From Calendula officinalis (Eukaryota > Streptophyta > Magnoliopsida > Asterales > Asteraceae): a DNA stretch of 64,000 bases. Each line of letters begins with the position of its first letter. The first letter of the stretch is position 1. The notes beneath the pieces were generated by a model that was not told the origin of the DNA, did not search any database, and saw nothing but the letters and a program-made list of their open reading frames with translations. The stretch is from NCBI GenBank assembly GCA_963853835.1, contig OY970820.1, forward strand, positions 78,860,909 to 78,924,908. Reading direction: 5' to 3'. The position numbers were made by a program, and so were the translations under genes. This document shows, piece after piece, positions 1-11,463 of the stretch.

Positions 1-869
1 GCAGCTCGATAGTTAGGGGGTTCATTATGATCCCCTAAACTTAGCTCCTCAGCATCGACATGGAAACCATATCGTTCAGGTGCATGAGGTGTCCTTGCGG
101 ACCTTCGAACGGGGACTACATCATTTTGAGGTGCAACAGGAACAGTTTCATGTTCAGCCTCATCTTGATGTTCGCTAGTCTCTACAATAGGTTGTGCATC
201 GTCATCGCTTGGAATCTCGTCAAAGTCGATGGTACTCCCACTTGCTTCTTGTGAAATGAGATTGCTCTCAAGAAACTCAGCATAACGAGCAACAATTACT
301 TTTTGCTCAGGTGGGTAGTAGAAATAGTAACCCATCGTTTCCTCAGGGTATCCTATAAAGATGCACTTGACAGCTCTGGGTTCAAGTTTGTTTGGCGTGT
401 CTCGTTTTACGAGAGCCTCACAACCCCAGACCTTCAAGTAAGACAAGTTAGGGACTTTCCCATGCCATATCTCATATGGTGTCTTTTCAACCTTCTTGGT
501 GGGAACCATATTTAGTATGCGAGCAGCCGATTTGAGTGCATAACCCCAAAAGGATAGAGGCAGAGTGGTGGGACTCATCATCGATCGGACCATGTCAAGC
601 AAGGTGCGATTTCTCCTCTCTGATACACCATTATGTTGTGGTGTATAAGGGGGAGTGAATTGTGAGACAATCCCACAATTCTTAAGATGGTCTTGAAACT
701 CATGGCTCATGTACTCTCCTCCTCGATCAGAACGGAGAGCCTTTATCTTCTTGCCGAGTTGATTTTCTACTTCAGTTTGGAAAGCTTTGAACGTTTCAAA
801 GGTTTCATGTTTATGTTTAATCAAGTAAACATAACCATAACGACTAAAGTCGTCAGTGAAAGTAATGAA
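1..869 (-). pseudogene. Copia A pol: integrase core and linker, after a nonsense codon
   Basis: Continues the frame of 870-2444 after one TAA. The translated frame has the integrase core: TDDFSRYG with the first catalytic Asp, RSDRGGEY with the second, then GVSERRNRT with the catalytic Glu, followed by the C-terminal integrase region (GCEALVKR, FIGYPEETMGYY) and an acidic, Pro-containing linker towards the reverse transcriptase. No other stop was found down to base 1. Compared with the homologous site in element C, which has Tyr, the TAA looks like a simple Tyr-to-stop change. The reverse transcriptase and RNase H would lie left of the window. Confidence 0.85.
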
Positions 870-2444
870 TTAGGTAGCACCTTCCGTAGTTCGAGTTCTA
901 AAAGGGCCACATACATCAGTATGTATGAGTCCAAGTAGATCATTGGCTCTTTCGCCTACATGGGAGAAAGGCTTACGCGCCATTTTACCAAATATACAAG
1001 AAACACATTTATCAAATGATTCAGAATCATCTGATTTTATAAGTCCATCCTTTTGTAATTTCAAAACGCGTTGCTTGTTAACGTGGCAAAGGCGACAATG
1101 CCATAGGAAAGTAGAATCCAAGTTCGTCTTGGATTTCTTGTTGCTACATGTATAAATAGAACTACTGTTTGTGATACGATTATGCATGTCAATCTCAAAG
1201 ATACCATCACGAGGAATAGCATTAAAGTAAAAAACATTATCCTTTGAAACTGAAATACCAAAATCCGTAAAAGTATGAATAAAACCATAATTCCACAAAC
1301 AAGAAAGCGATACTATACCCCTAGTAATACTAGGCGCATAGTGACAATTGTCTAATACAATAATTAAACCACTAGGAAGGATTAAATCATAGCTTCCTAT
1401 AGCTTCGACCGGTGCACGCATCCCATTGCCTACGTACAAATCCAAAGCTCCATGGTTTAGCTTTCTACTTCCCCTTAGACCCTGCATGGTATTACAAATG
1501 TGAGTTCCACAACCAGTGTCATATACCCATGATTTCTTAGGGAAAGCATATAGTTCTATTGTGAAGATACCTGATGTGCCAACCTTGTTGGCTTTGTTCT
1601 TCATCAACTCCGCCAGGTAGGCAGGACAATTCCTCCTCCAATGGCCTGTTTCACCGCAGTGATGGCAAGCAAGCTCCTTAGCAGGGTGCTCCTTATGAGT
1701 AGGTGGGGGAACCTTTGGCTTGGGCTTGTAAACTTGCTTTCCCTTGCCATGGCCCTTAGCAACTACTTGCGGTTTCGGTTTTTGGATCTTCCCTTGCCTT
1801 ATAGCAAGGACAATAGGGGCCGGAGTTTTCTTGGGTAGGCTTGCTTCCGTTTGTTTCAGCATAGCATGTAATTCGGCGAATGTCTTCCCCATACTATGCA
1901 TATGATAAGTCATGACAAACGGTGCAAAATCCTTATTGAGGGACGTTAGAATCAAGCTAATCCCAAGGATGTGCGGCATAGCGTAACCAAGCTTCTCCAT
2001 TTGGTCTAAGTAGCTCTTCATCTTCAAGAGATAAGAGCTAACAGACTGTCCCTCCTCCTGCTTGCAAGCGTGGAAGGCTTTGACAGTGTCAAAGAGTTCC
2101 TGCTCGGCTTGCTTTTGATACATGGCTTGTAGTTCACGCATCATATCAAATGCAGTGAGGTCCTCGAGATTCTTTTGAATCTCGGGAGTCATGCTCACTA
2201 GCATAAGCGCGGCGACCTCTTGTTGTTCGTTAAACCTCTTGGTATAGGCCGTACGAACAGCAGCGGTGGCGGTAGCAGCAGGGGCAGGGGGCAGCGCCTC
2301 CTCCAAATGGTGGTACTTGTGCTCGGCCCTAAGGACAATCCTTAGGTTTCGTGACCAGTCCACAAAGTTCGTTCCATCAAGTTTCTCTTTTTCGAGAACG
2401 GAACGAATGGTGGTGTGTGTTAGGGTTTGATTGTTTGAAGTCAT
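870..2444 (-). CDS. Copia A gag-protease-GAG-pre-integrase polyprotein (524 codons)
   Basis: Starts at the ATG giving MTSNNQTLTH, the first in frame after the leader. Residues about 1-250 are a gag of the UBN2 type (KLDGTNFVDWSRNLR near the start). A CCHC zinc knuckle (CHHCGETGHWRRNC) follows at about residue 262. The aspartic protease has DTGCGTHICN at about 310 in place of the more usual DSG. The GAG-pre-integrase domain (LWHCRLCHVN) and the integrase zinc-binding part with CVSCIFGKM follow. The frame stops at a TAA just before the integrase core. It would supply the capsid and enzymes for copying element A. Confidence 0.9.
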   Translation of the reverse strand: MTSNNQTLTHTTIRSVLEKEKLDGTNFVDWSRNLRIVLRAEHKYHHLEEALPPAPAATATAAVRTAYTKRFNEQQEVAALMLVSMTPEIQKNLEDLTAFDMMRELQAMYQKQAEQELFDTVKAFHACKQEEGQSVSSYLLKMKSYLDQMEKLGYAMPHILGISLILTSLNKDFAPFVMTYHMHSMGKTFAELHAMLKQTEASLPKKTPAPIVLAIRQGKIQKPKPQVVAKGHGKGKQVYKPKPKVPPPTHKEHPAKELACHHCGETGHWRRNCPAYLAELMKNKANKVGTSGIFTIELYAFPKKSWVYDTGCGTHICNTMQGLRGSRKLNHGALDLYVGNGMRAPVEAIGSYDLILPSGLIIVLDNCHYAPSITRGIVSLSCLWNYGFIHTFTDFGISVSKDNVFYFNAIPRDGIFEIDMHNRITNSSSIYTCSNKKSKTNLDSTFLWHCRLCHVNKQRVLKLQKDGLIKSDDSESFDKCVSCIFGKMARKPFSHVGERANDLLGLIHTDVCGPFRTRTTEGAT

Positions 2445-4192
2445 CTACAAAATTACAACGTTCATTAATTAGTATTTTCAATAATAATGTCTTTTAATAA
2501 ATTAACTACCCAATTAATTCTAATTAAAAGCTAAGATCCCATTGAGCTTCTATCATCGCATCAGTTGATCTGCTAGAGATGATAGATCCAATAGGTAGGT
2601 GACGATCAATGATTGCATTATAAGTGCAACTCTTAGAGGTATGGGACTTCATGGCACCTAGTGAACAAGCATCTAGGGTCAAGTGGCATGTTTGTCGCAT
2701 CTTCGCCTCGAGTTAAGGTCTCACCGTTAACTTGATTAAGTCATCCAATGTGAAATCATGTCAAAATAAATCTAGGTCTCACCGTAGTGAATAATGACCT
2801 CGGATCTAAATTCAAACCACGTCTCACGTGAATTCAAAAATAGAAGCAAGTGATTATCAACCGATTGGACGGCGTGACTTAAATTTTAGGTATGTTTAAA
2901 TTTTAATTGATAAAATTTTATTAAGATATGAATGAATCATGTACTTCATTCATACCACTTCATAAGTCTTGTAATAAACGGTAAAAACTTTTAGCGATTA
3001 TTAAGAGATAAGTTACAAATCATATGTAAACTTAGTTTAATCTCAAAACGATTTTAGATTAAAGGTTTAATCATCTATGATTAACTAGTAATCATCGATG
3101 ATTAAGGGTTTGAATGTTTTAATGTTTGTGTCTAAAAACCATTTTTAATTGTTTTACTACTTGTATCTAATAGAAAAGAAAAACACCACAAATAAAGAAT
3201 AAAACATGCAACAAATTTTGTGCAAACCTCGACCGATGAAATCCTAGGTTCGGTCACGTGAGTCATCACGACGGACCAAAGGGTCAAACTAGGGGACGGG
3301 CCAACATGAACCCAAACGGGCCTACATAAACCCAATGGGCTCCCACTTTCCCTCATGACATTCATGGGCAAGTAGAAACCAACAATTGTGAAAAAGTGTA
3401 ATCTGCCAGAAAATTCCAGCAGACTTTGAAGCCCGAAAAGTCACTGAAGGAGTCTTCGTTGGTCTTCCCGGCCTTCTGGAAAGTTGTATCCCACGACTTT
3501 GCAAGCATTTTAGGCTTTTGAATCGCCCAAAACGGAGTCCGTATGCCTCTGGAAAACCTGTTTTCGTACAGCCCTCGCTTTTGTGACGGAAATTTGTTGT
3601 TTTCTTCATTAGTCTTCAATATTTTGTATCAACAATTTACAATAAAAAGATAAAATAAATACAATCTATTCTATTACTTTTACATTACAAATTGCCCCAA
3701 AAATGGCACCAAAAATAAAAGAAAAATAAATGAAACAAATTACAACAATTAAGCCAAAAAAAAAACAAGGCTTTTCCCAAACAACCAAACAACCAAACAT
3801 CAACCACATTCATTCACAAATGGTCTAGGCTTTCATCGGTTTGCACAAATAAGCAACAATTGACAAGGCTTTGGCTTGGGATATGGCAAAAATACATGTT
3901 TTGCCATATCAACAACATGTAATTAAAAAATAAATTCCAAGCCAAATAATCAAAAAAATACAATAACAAGATTAATTTTTTTTGATATGATTTTGTAACA
4001 AGTGACAATAGGGTTCCAAAATTACCATATTTTAACCCATGTAGTTAATTTAAAAAACGAAAAAAAAAAAAAACCAAAACCCGTGAGGTTTTTTTTTTTT
4101 CTTTCTTCCGATCGGGTTCAAAAAACTACCAAAAAAACTTGGTTTTCGCCACTTTTTACAAAATCTAGCTAATTATATGATTAATATAATGA
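2445..4192 (-). other. Untranslated leader of Copia A
   Basis: Lies between the primer binding site (4193-4204) and the gag ATG (2444). About 1.75 kb without a convincing reading frame. It is A/T-rich with homopolymer runs, for example near 4055-4100. Element C also has a leader of about 2 kb, so a long leader seems to be a trait of this lineage. Confidence 0.7.
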
Positions 4193-4208
4193 CTCGTGAT
4201 ACCACTAA

Positions 4209-4962
4209 TGGTGATTTTCGGTTATTACAAGTAACAAAACGCAGCGGAAAGTATTTATCACCATAAACGGATCTTGATATTAAATCATACAATTAAACTA
4301 ATCAAGAAATCAAAGAGTTAGGAAGAACAATTCATACCCTTGAAGCCTTTGATCTTTGTGGAATCGGATGGAGGAGATGGACGGATTGAAACCAAGGATA
4401 CCAATGGGGAATCCCTCCAAAGCTAGTCCACACAACACCTTGTCTAGAACACCAATTGGGATGCTAGTCCCTTGAACAAGAATTAAAATCAAAACAAAAC
4501 CAATGTCTTGATTTGCACGTGACCAAGAAATGAAAGAAGAATCTTGGATTTCTTATTCTTCTCGGTTTTCAGTCAGCCAAAACAACACCACCAACTCACT
4601 CTCTATATATTTCACAATATACAAAACGTATATTATTAAGCAGAGAATTGAATGTGACGTTAAAAACAAGGGAGGTGCTTATGGTGCCTTAATCACCCTT
4701 TAATGCCTTCCATAAATCATTGATTTATTTGCACTCTAGTCCCTTGCCTTTTGTTCCTTCTATTTTGCTCACATTAAGGTTTCAATATTAACATTTAATA
4801 TTAAACTTATATACAAGCATGTAGCTTATATTAATATATAATGTAATTACCCTAATTACACTATATATCTTATGGTGTTAAGTGTTTAAGTGTGTGACCC
4901 TTTAGGCTCACAAACTACTAGCCATATAACTATATGTTATACGCGTGAAGCATATTCCAACA
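4209..4962 (-). repeat. 5' LTR of Copia A
   Basis: On the minus strand it begins TGTTGGAATATGC at 4962 and ends near 4209, just before the primer binding site (TGGTATCACGAG, plus-strand span 4193-4204). About 754 bp. The exact 3' boundary is uncertain by a few bases because two CA ends are possible. Confidence 0.75.
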
Positions 4963-6656
4963 GTATGAGCCGGTTTGGAATCATAAAGTTTGGCCCGTTG
5001 TAGAATATCACTCGCATATTTGGATTGAGTGAGAAAAAGTGCATCTTTCATGTTGACAACTTCTAGGCCCAAAAAATAATTTAAATCTCCAAGTTCCTTT
5101 ATTGCAAATTCACGATTTAGAGCCGTGATAAAGGTAGTGATGGTGGTTTCATTGTTCCCGGTGAGGATTAAATCATCAACATATACCAATAAATACATAA
5201 TACATGATTCACCGGAGTAAATAAATAATGAAGTGTCGGCACGACTACATTGAAAACCGTATGATTGAAGAAAATTGCTTAATCGTTGAAACCAAGCACG
5301 AGGGGCTTGTTTGAGACCATAAAGTGCTTTAGAAAGTTTGCAAACATGGGTCGGAAAATGTGAGTTAACGAACCCCGGCGGTTGCTCCATGAATACGGTT
5401 TCATTTAAGTTGCCATTTAAAAAGGCATTTTTGACATCAAGTTGATGTAATTTCCAATTATTAAGAACCGCAAGAGATAAAACAATTCGTACCGTAGTTG
5501 CTTTTACAACGGGACTAAAAGTAAGAGAAAAATTGAGTCCCGGTATTTGAGTATATCCTTGAGCAACGAGACGAGCCTTAAAGCGTTCTATGGTACCATC
5601 CGCTTTATACTTAACACGGTATACCCACTTTGAACCAACGACATTTGTGGATGTGGGTCTCGGCACTAAAGTCCATGTTTGATTATGATCAAGAGCTTGG
5701 AGCTCTTCCCGCATGGCCTCAACCCATTTAGGATCTTGTGATGCAATTTTAAAATTCCGAGGTTCAATCTCGGAAAGTAACGAAGTATGAAGAGCATGAG
5801 TGGCTAACGAGGCTAAATCGGCGATATGTTTCGTTTTAACAATTCCAGATTTTGAACGGGTGTGCATATGGTGAGTGGAAAGAGGGTTGGTTGCAGGTTG
5901 AACGGGTGGTATAATGGGTTCGGTTATAGATGGGCTAATGGGTATTTGGTTATTTGGTGGTGAGTCGGTATTTGGTGGATCGGTGTTTTGGGGAGGCTGA
6001 ATTGGTGATGGTTCGGTAATGGATATTTGATGTTGGGTTGAAGTGGGTGCGTATGGGGGTGTTGGAGTAGCATCAGTGGGCTCAAGGATGGTAGATGTGG
6101 GTAAGTGAGTATGTGGGCCGGTATTAAAGGAGGTGGATGGTGTGGTGTTCGGTTGGGCTTGAGTGGTTGTGGGCTGCGATGAGGAAAGTATGGGCTGCTC
6201 ATTTGGAGAAGTTGGTATATTTTGGGTTGGTGAGTGGGCCGGTGTTGTAGTGTTTGTGGGTTGACATAGAGGGCAGTGAGTATTATTTGTGTGTGAGTGA
6301 GGAATTGGGATGGTATGTGGCGAATTTGGAACAGTGATACTTGGAGTATCAATTAAAAATGTGGTAAGTTCCAAATTCCGGATATTGGAATTGTAATTAT
6401 CACCTTTAAACGGATAAACATCTTCATTAAATCGAGCATGCCGAGTGATAAAAATGCGTGAAGTTGTAGGATCAAGACACCGATAGCCTTTGTGTTGGGT
6501 ACTATAGCTAATAAACACACATGAGATACTTCGTGGTGCAAGTTTATGTGGTGAATAGTCTCTTAAGTATGGAAAAACTTGATAACCGTATGCACGTAAA
6601 TTTGCATAATTTGGTGATTTGTTAAAAATGAGTTCAAATGGTGATTTTTGATCCAA
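4963..6656 (-). pseudogene. Copia B reverse transcriptase domain with Ser/Thr/Pro-rich linker
   Basis: Begins in the C-terminal integrase region (SPFELIFNKSP). A linker rich in Pro, Thr and Ser follows from about residue 100 to 260. The Copia-type reverse transcriptase then runs WVEAMREELQALDHNQTW, GSKWVYRVKYKADG, KARLVAQGYTQ, DVKNAFLNG, and the catalytic YVDD in LLVYVDDLILTGN. The frame reaches DSKPAHT and there runs into the LTR of A; the last residues up to the stop at 4908 are LTR sequence, not B. Upstream it is separated from the integrase only by one in-frame TAA. Confidence 0.88.
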
Positions 6657-6695
6657 TAGGGGCGTTGGAACCCTATTAATAATATACGTAGCCGA

Positions 6696-7193
6696 TTAAA
6701 ATGCATCTACCCAATATGAGGGCGGAATGTGTGCATTAAAAAGCATAGCCAAGCCGGTTTCTACAATGTGACGATGCTTGCGTTCGACTCGTCCATTTTG
6801 TTGCGGGGTATATGGACAAGAAAAACGATGAAGTGTGCCATTATCATCAAAATTTTTGCGAACCGTATGGTTCACAAATTCCGTGCCACCATCACTTTGA
6901 AAGGTTTTGATTTTTCTTGAACACATTGTTTGAACAAGATTAATAAAAGTTGATAAAACCGGATAAAAACCATTCTTCGTTTTTAATGGGTAAAACCACG
7001 TAAACCTGGAATAATCATCAACAAATATAACATAATAACGATATCCATCTTTAGAACATATTGGCGAAGGGCCCCACAAATCACAATGAATTAAATCTAA
7101 AGGGTTGGATGATCGTGCATCATTTGTAGTAAAAGGTAAACGTGAACTTTTAGCTAATTGGCACGGAGTGCATAAAACCGGTTTTGGTAACAA
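6696..7193 (-). pseudogene. Copia B integrase core
   Basis: The zinc-binding tail (CTPCQLAKSSRLPF) is followed by LDLIHCDLWGPSP and FVDDYSRFTWFYPL with the catalytic Asp, FQSDGGTEFVN with the second Asp, and PYTPQQNGRVERKHRH with the catalytic Glu. It ends at a TAA (6696-6698) after PPSYWVDAF; the same frame then continues into the 4963-6656 segment. Upstream, a frameshift near 7260-7330 separates it from the gag-protease frame. The apparent ATG at 7193 is not a real start. Confidence 0.85.
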
Positions 7194-7221
7194 TGATGAA
7201 ATAGATAAAAACCTAACTTAT

Positions 7222-8580
7222 TTAAAAGTGAAATAACATCAAACGAAACATGACCCAAACGCGTATGCCATAATTCATAGGACTCCTTTTTAGGTGCTTT
7301 AGTTGCAACAAAAGCTTGGTGTTCGTCTTGAAGAACATAGAGCCCATTCTCACATCTACCACTAGCAAGAACCTTTGGGTTTTCCGATCCTGAATATTAA
7401 AAAACGGTTGAGAAAATAATACATCAACGGGATGATCCGTGGTTAGTTTGCTCACTGAAAGTAATTTCTTGGTGAGATTAGGTATAATAAGAACATTACG
7501 TAAAGATATATTCTTATTTATATGAGATAAACACGTATGTGTAATAGGTAGAGTTTTACCGTTTCCAAAAATCACTTGAGAGTTACCTTTGTAAGGACCG
7601 GTTTGATGTAAATTTTCACACGAGTTTGTCATGTGATTGGTAACTCCCGAATCAACGTGCCAATCGGGAGCATTTGTTGTAACATGACATTGAGCATGAA
7701 AGGCCTTTGCTAACGAGGCATCGGTAGTGGAGACTTGTGTGGCATAGTTTGGTAGATTTGGGAATGATGAAGCATAGTGGCCATTTGTCCGGCATAATTG
7801 ACAATGAGGGGGCCTTCGAGTTGAGCCACGGCCCCGACCACGAGCTTGATTCCCACGGTAATTACTGGATCGGGTTTGATGAGGATTGGTGGTAGACACA
7901 TTCTGTTGAGCATGAAAAGCTACAGTGGGTGTAGAAGTGCCATGCAAAGATAATAGGAAAAGCTCATGGCTCTCCGATTGAGAGACAAGATCCCGGACTT
8001 TGGGAGCCGGTTTAGCCGCTCGAATTGCCGTAGAAAATATCTCATAGGATGGTCCCAACCCGCAAAGAAACCAATGGACCTTATCAATCTCAACTACGGG
8101 ATGACCGATAGCCGATAATTGGTCGCAAATGGTTTTGAATTTCCGGGAAAAAACCGAAACAGTGGAGTCACCCTTTGAGAGATGGCGGAGAGCATCCCTT
8201 AAGGAGTGGACTCTTTCCACGGATGCATTGCTATATGCGGTTTCAAGAGCTACCCAGATTTGGTTAGCCGAAGTGAGGCCAAGGATTTCGGCCGCCGACT
8301 CTTCGGTTAATGATGATTGGAGTAATATAACCGCTTTCTGATCCGTTTCTGCCCAAGTGAGAGCGGCTGGATTTGGGACAGTGGCGTCATTAATGGTTAC
8401 GGTTGCCGGAGGTGGGACGGTGGAACCATCGACATGCCCAAGCATCTTCTGAAACGTTAGGATTGACAACATATTGTTGCACCATAAAAGATAATTCGAT
8501 GAATTGAGTTTGATTGTGAGCATATGGAGAAGGGTGTTCATCGGAAAGAGAGTTTCAGAGGTGGAAGATGAGGCTGCCAT
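7222..8580 (-). pseudogene. Copia B gag-protease
   Basis: Starts with ATG giving MAASSSTSETLFPMN. The gag has LNSSNYLLWCNNM near residue 26 and a UBN2-type core. The zinc knuckle reads CQLCRTNGHYASSF, with Phe where the fourth zinc ligand Cys should be. The protease motif is DSGVTNHMT, in place of the usual DSGATHHMT. The GAG-pre-integrase domain is shifted out of frame in the last 40 or so residues, so the C-terminus up to LMLFHF is not native. The element is decayed. Confidence 0.85.
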
Positions 8581-8671
8581 GGAGATAGCAGCGGCGGCAG
8601 TAGGTTAATTGGGGTTGCAGGAAAATAGCGTAGAAGGGAAGGAGGGAGAAGATCGTTTTAGGCTGATACCA

Positions 8672-8847
8672 TGATAGGAAATATGATCAATGCCTTACCC
8701 TATTGTGAGAGTAGAGAATCATTATATTGAGGAATGATACAACAGTTACAAAGGAGAAAAAGGAAATACAATAATTACATTAAAAACAATTAATTGACTT
8801 ATTTGACCAATAATTAACTATATTCTAATATATGCCCATTCCTATGA
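8672..8847 (-). repeat. 5' LTR of Copia B (about 176 bp)
   Basis: The ends form an imperfect inverted repeat: plus strand begins TGATAGGAA and ends TTCCTATGA, one base off TTCCTATCA. The primer binding site lies directly beside it at 8661-8671. The short length fits Ale-like Copia elements. Confidence 0.7.
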
Positions 8848-9312
8848 TGAATTTAGTGTGTTTTTCCGTGTATGTTTAAGGGATGAATTTTAATTCTTAA
8901 TAATGTTAATAGCATTTTACAGTGGAACACTACGGAATATTCTTGACTGGCATTACCTATACGAGATTGATGTGTGGTCGCATCATTGGGAACTAGATGG
9001 CTAAGTTCTGTAAAAGTCTCATGAATAAGGATATGTTCACGACCGAAATGAACACAACGGTAAGAATCTGTTATTACAACAATATGATATGTGTGATACT
9101 TATTGTCTCGATTTACAACACAACATGGCTAGTTCAAGACTTATGTCCACTATCCATAAAGTAGATCCGATAAGTACTCACTAGGATAGGTTCAAGTCCA
9201 AAAGACACCTAATCTGATGCATGTCATACTACTCTTGATGAGAATAGAATAATAAGTAACTGTATATTATCTTATTTTCTATTCAAATGTGGGGTATTAT
9301 TGGTGTTTGAAT
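8848..9312. other. Intergenic, no gene seen
   Basis: No coding frame or clear repeat boundary. Near 9274-9337 the string TGTGGGGTATTATTGG occurs twice, with an inverted pair TCTATTCAAA / TTTGAATAGA around the first copy. This could be the edge of an old LTR. Confidence 0.4.
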
Positions 9313-9900
9313 AGAAAATGTGGGGTATTATTGGAACATGGAAATGGTGTCATCCCACATTGCTCAAACAATGAAACATTTGTATATTTATAAAGCCTTT
9401 CTCACCCATAACTAACAAATCATTAACCTGGGCTTTGTGGTGGGTTTAGGCTTGTTTGGGCTAAATATATATAATTTACATATATATTAAATGGTCAAAA
9501 GATGGCCTTGGGCCTTGGGGCTCTTGGGCTCTAATTGAAATTCGGATATAATTTTTGAGCCCTAACCCGATTTTTATTTTTTTGACGTTTTTGACCAGAT
9601 ACAATGTTTCTACTGGACGTTCGTTTTCTGTTAACAGTTATTGACGAACATGCATGATGAAATTGAAGAGATGCGTTGGTTGATTCGCACCCCTTCAATC
9701 AGTATAAATATTGAACCCTATTCCATCAAGAAGGCGAATTTGCAGATTCGTTAGATTCTTGTTTTTAAACTTGAATTGATTGTTGTATCCTCAAAACAGT
9801 CATACCAATTCGGGCGAAATTCTGTTTTAGGACACTGCAATTCGCAGGTCTCAATCAAAATTGTTGTAATCGAATGATTTCTGAATTTGTATATATTATT
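9313..9900 (+). repeat. Possible solo LTR or LTR fragment
   Basis: The segment starts TGTTTGAATAGAAAATG and contains TCCCACATTG followed by TATTTATAAAGCC (TATA-like), the arrangement seen in many plant Copia LTR promoters. A second TATA-like CAGTATAAATATTG lies near 9698. No matching second LTR, primer binding site or target duplication was found, and the right end is not visible. If real, it sits where the second exon of the adjacent GST remnant should be. Confidence 0.3.
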
Positions 9901-9999
9901 ACGATTATATTTTCCTAACACTATATTTATATTTTGTTTAGATTTTAGAACCCTTAACATGATCTCCAAAAACTGAGAGATGGCCATGAAACTTATTAC

Positions 10000-10311
10000 C
10001 TTATCATCGATGAATTTGGCCCAAAATCGAGCAACGGACTTCTGATAAGGATCCTTAGGCAAAATCTGAATTCCATTCCAGACATCATCAATGTACTCAA
10101 TGATGACAAGTGATTCCGATATCGGATTCCCATTGTGAACCAGCACTGGTACCTTTTTATGAACTGGGTTGTACTTGAGAAGGTCAGCACTCTTGTTGTT
10201 CAGATCTTCTTCAATGTTGTCGTACTTGATTCCTTTCAGATTCAAAGCGATTTTCACTCTGCAAACGTATAAACTTAATGAATCAGCGTACAACTTCACT
10301 TCATCCGCCAT
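10000..10311 (-). pseudogene. Tau-class GST remnant, exon 1 only
   Basis: 104 codons from MADEVKLYADSL to AKFIDDK, ending at a GT splice donor, exactly the exon 1 length of the intact GST at 43263-44668. It encodes the thioredoxin-like N-terminal domain: KKVPVLVHN and the glutathione-contacting ES pair (SESLVI) are present. The segment that is GGSPYV or GGSPFV in the other copies reads DSLSLY; Ser13 remains but Pro14 is lost. No exon 2 (FFGGDNINLIDI region) was found down to the LTR of Copia B at 8847. The frame reading on to 9751 is intron. Tau GSTs conjugate glutathione to electrophiles in the cytosol; this copy cannot make the helical C-terminal domain. Confidence 0.85.
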
Positions 10312-11463
10312 TTTTTATTATTGTATTTCAGGTTTGAAATCAGTTCAATCCCAAGCTAGCTTTGAGAAGCTGTACGATATGAGAGATTACTTGGGATTTT
10401 GCAGCATTAAATACAGGTGCGGACCTATGTGGGCCACCGAACCCCTAAATTTTCTACAATAAGTATTTTCAGAAACAAATTATATGTCAATGTTATAATT
10501 TCACTTATAATTTCAGGAAAAAAATAGTCAAAACTTGAATGCTTTAAAATTATTTAGATTACTAGGGAGTCCAAATGCAAATTTAATTAAATAAGCAAAG
10601 CTCAGTTGCCAACATGCGTTATAGAATAGGTGACCACTTTTTGAACGGGGTTTTGATTCGTCGTATAGAAAAGTAAACACTTAGGTTCTCCTAACAATGA
10701 CGTGTCAATAAACTCATTAATAACGCCACATCACTTACATCCTTATTGGCAAGTTACTGACGAGGTCGTGCCATCAATAATCTATCACTAACACATCATT
10801 TCTATATCATCATTTTTAATTAAAAAAATAAAAGTAATATTTTTACAAAATAAAGAAAAAAACAATGAAAAAAAGATTTGAAAAGTTATAAATATAGTAC
10901 AACCCACACACCCTCCCCTGCCTTTCCCCTTCCTCTCTCCCCCTCACCTACCGACGGCGGCCCCTATCTCGTCCTCCCCACGACGATGCCGCGCGGACGC
11001 TGCCGCGCGGACACCCCTGACAGGTCTTATGACTGTTAGGAATAGAAATGTAATTACTTGTTTTTTTGAAAATGATGATAATTTAGAAAAAATTTGTTGC
11101 CCCTAGACTTTCAGGTTTGATACATTTTTTTGGGCCGAAAAAGAAGAAGCAGCTTATGACAAGAGTTCAAAAACCGAATGACTATTTATGAAAGTTGATA
11201 TGAAGTCCTATCCTAAGTACTAAACATGGAGGATGCCACTTTCATAGGGGCAGAATTGATCCTATCTTAATTATGCTCAAATGCGTAAAGTAGGAGTGTT
11301 GAAAAATATGAGAATTAAGCAAATTATCTTTTTATGTCTATATCACACTACACAAATATTATTTCAGATTGTACATTTATATAAGCAACGTACTATCATG
11401 GTGTGTTGGCAATGAGTAGGAGAGAACGAACGAATTAAAGCCAAGCCTATTAAGGAAAAATTA
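10312..11463. other. Intergenic region upstream of the GST remnant
   Basis: The first 60 bp resemble the leaders of the other two GST copies (TTCAGGTTT and TCAATC strings), but no TATA box at the conserved distance was found. Around 10905-11030 there is a C-rich stretch in which GCCGCGCGGAC occurs twice. No supported gene. Confidence 0.5.

Larger units (their letters stand above)
1..4962 (-). mobile_element. Copia LTR retrotransposon A, 5' part (runs off left edge)
   Basis: Read on the minus strand, this element starts with an LTR (4962 to about 4209), a primer binding site matching initiator tRNA-Met (4193-4204), a long untranslated leader and a gag-pol frame that is still open at base 1. 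The LTR starts with TGTTGGAATATG exactly where the coding sequence of element B stops, so A inserted into B. The expected 5-bp target copy is GTATG at 4963-4967; its partner lies outside the window. The frame carries a single nonsense codon, so A is young or recently active. It belongs to the same Copia lineage as element C (shared protease motif DTGCG-HICN), which I cannot name with certainty. Confidence 0.9.
4963..8847 (-). mobile_element. Copia LTR retrotransposon B, truncated by insertion of A
   Basis: Minus-strand element with a short LTR (8672-8847), a primer binding site (8661-8671, TGGTATCAGCC on the minus strand), gag-protease, integrase and reverse transcriptase. Its 3' part beyond 4963 is displaced by element A and should resume left of the window. 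The short LTR and RE1-like protein order suggest the Ale/RE1-like group of Copia. It is inactive: a frameshift between gag and integrase, a nonsense codon at 6696-6698 and a lost zinc-knuckle cysteine. Confidence 0.85.

Noticed and set aside
5924..6352. 142-codon Pro/His-rich frame
   Set aside because: Out-of-frame shadow of the Thr/Pro/Ser-rich linker of Copia B.
10169..10462. 97-codon plus-strand frame across the GST remnant
   Set aside because: Antisense to GST exon 1 and its leader; no protein features.
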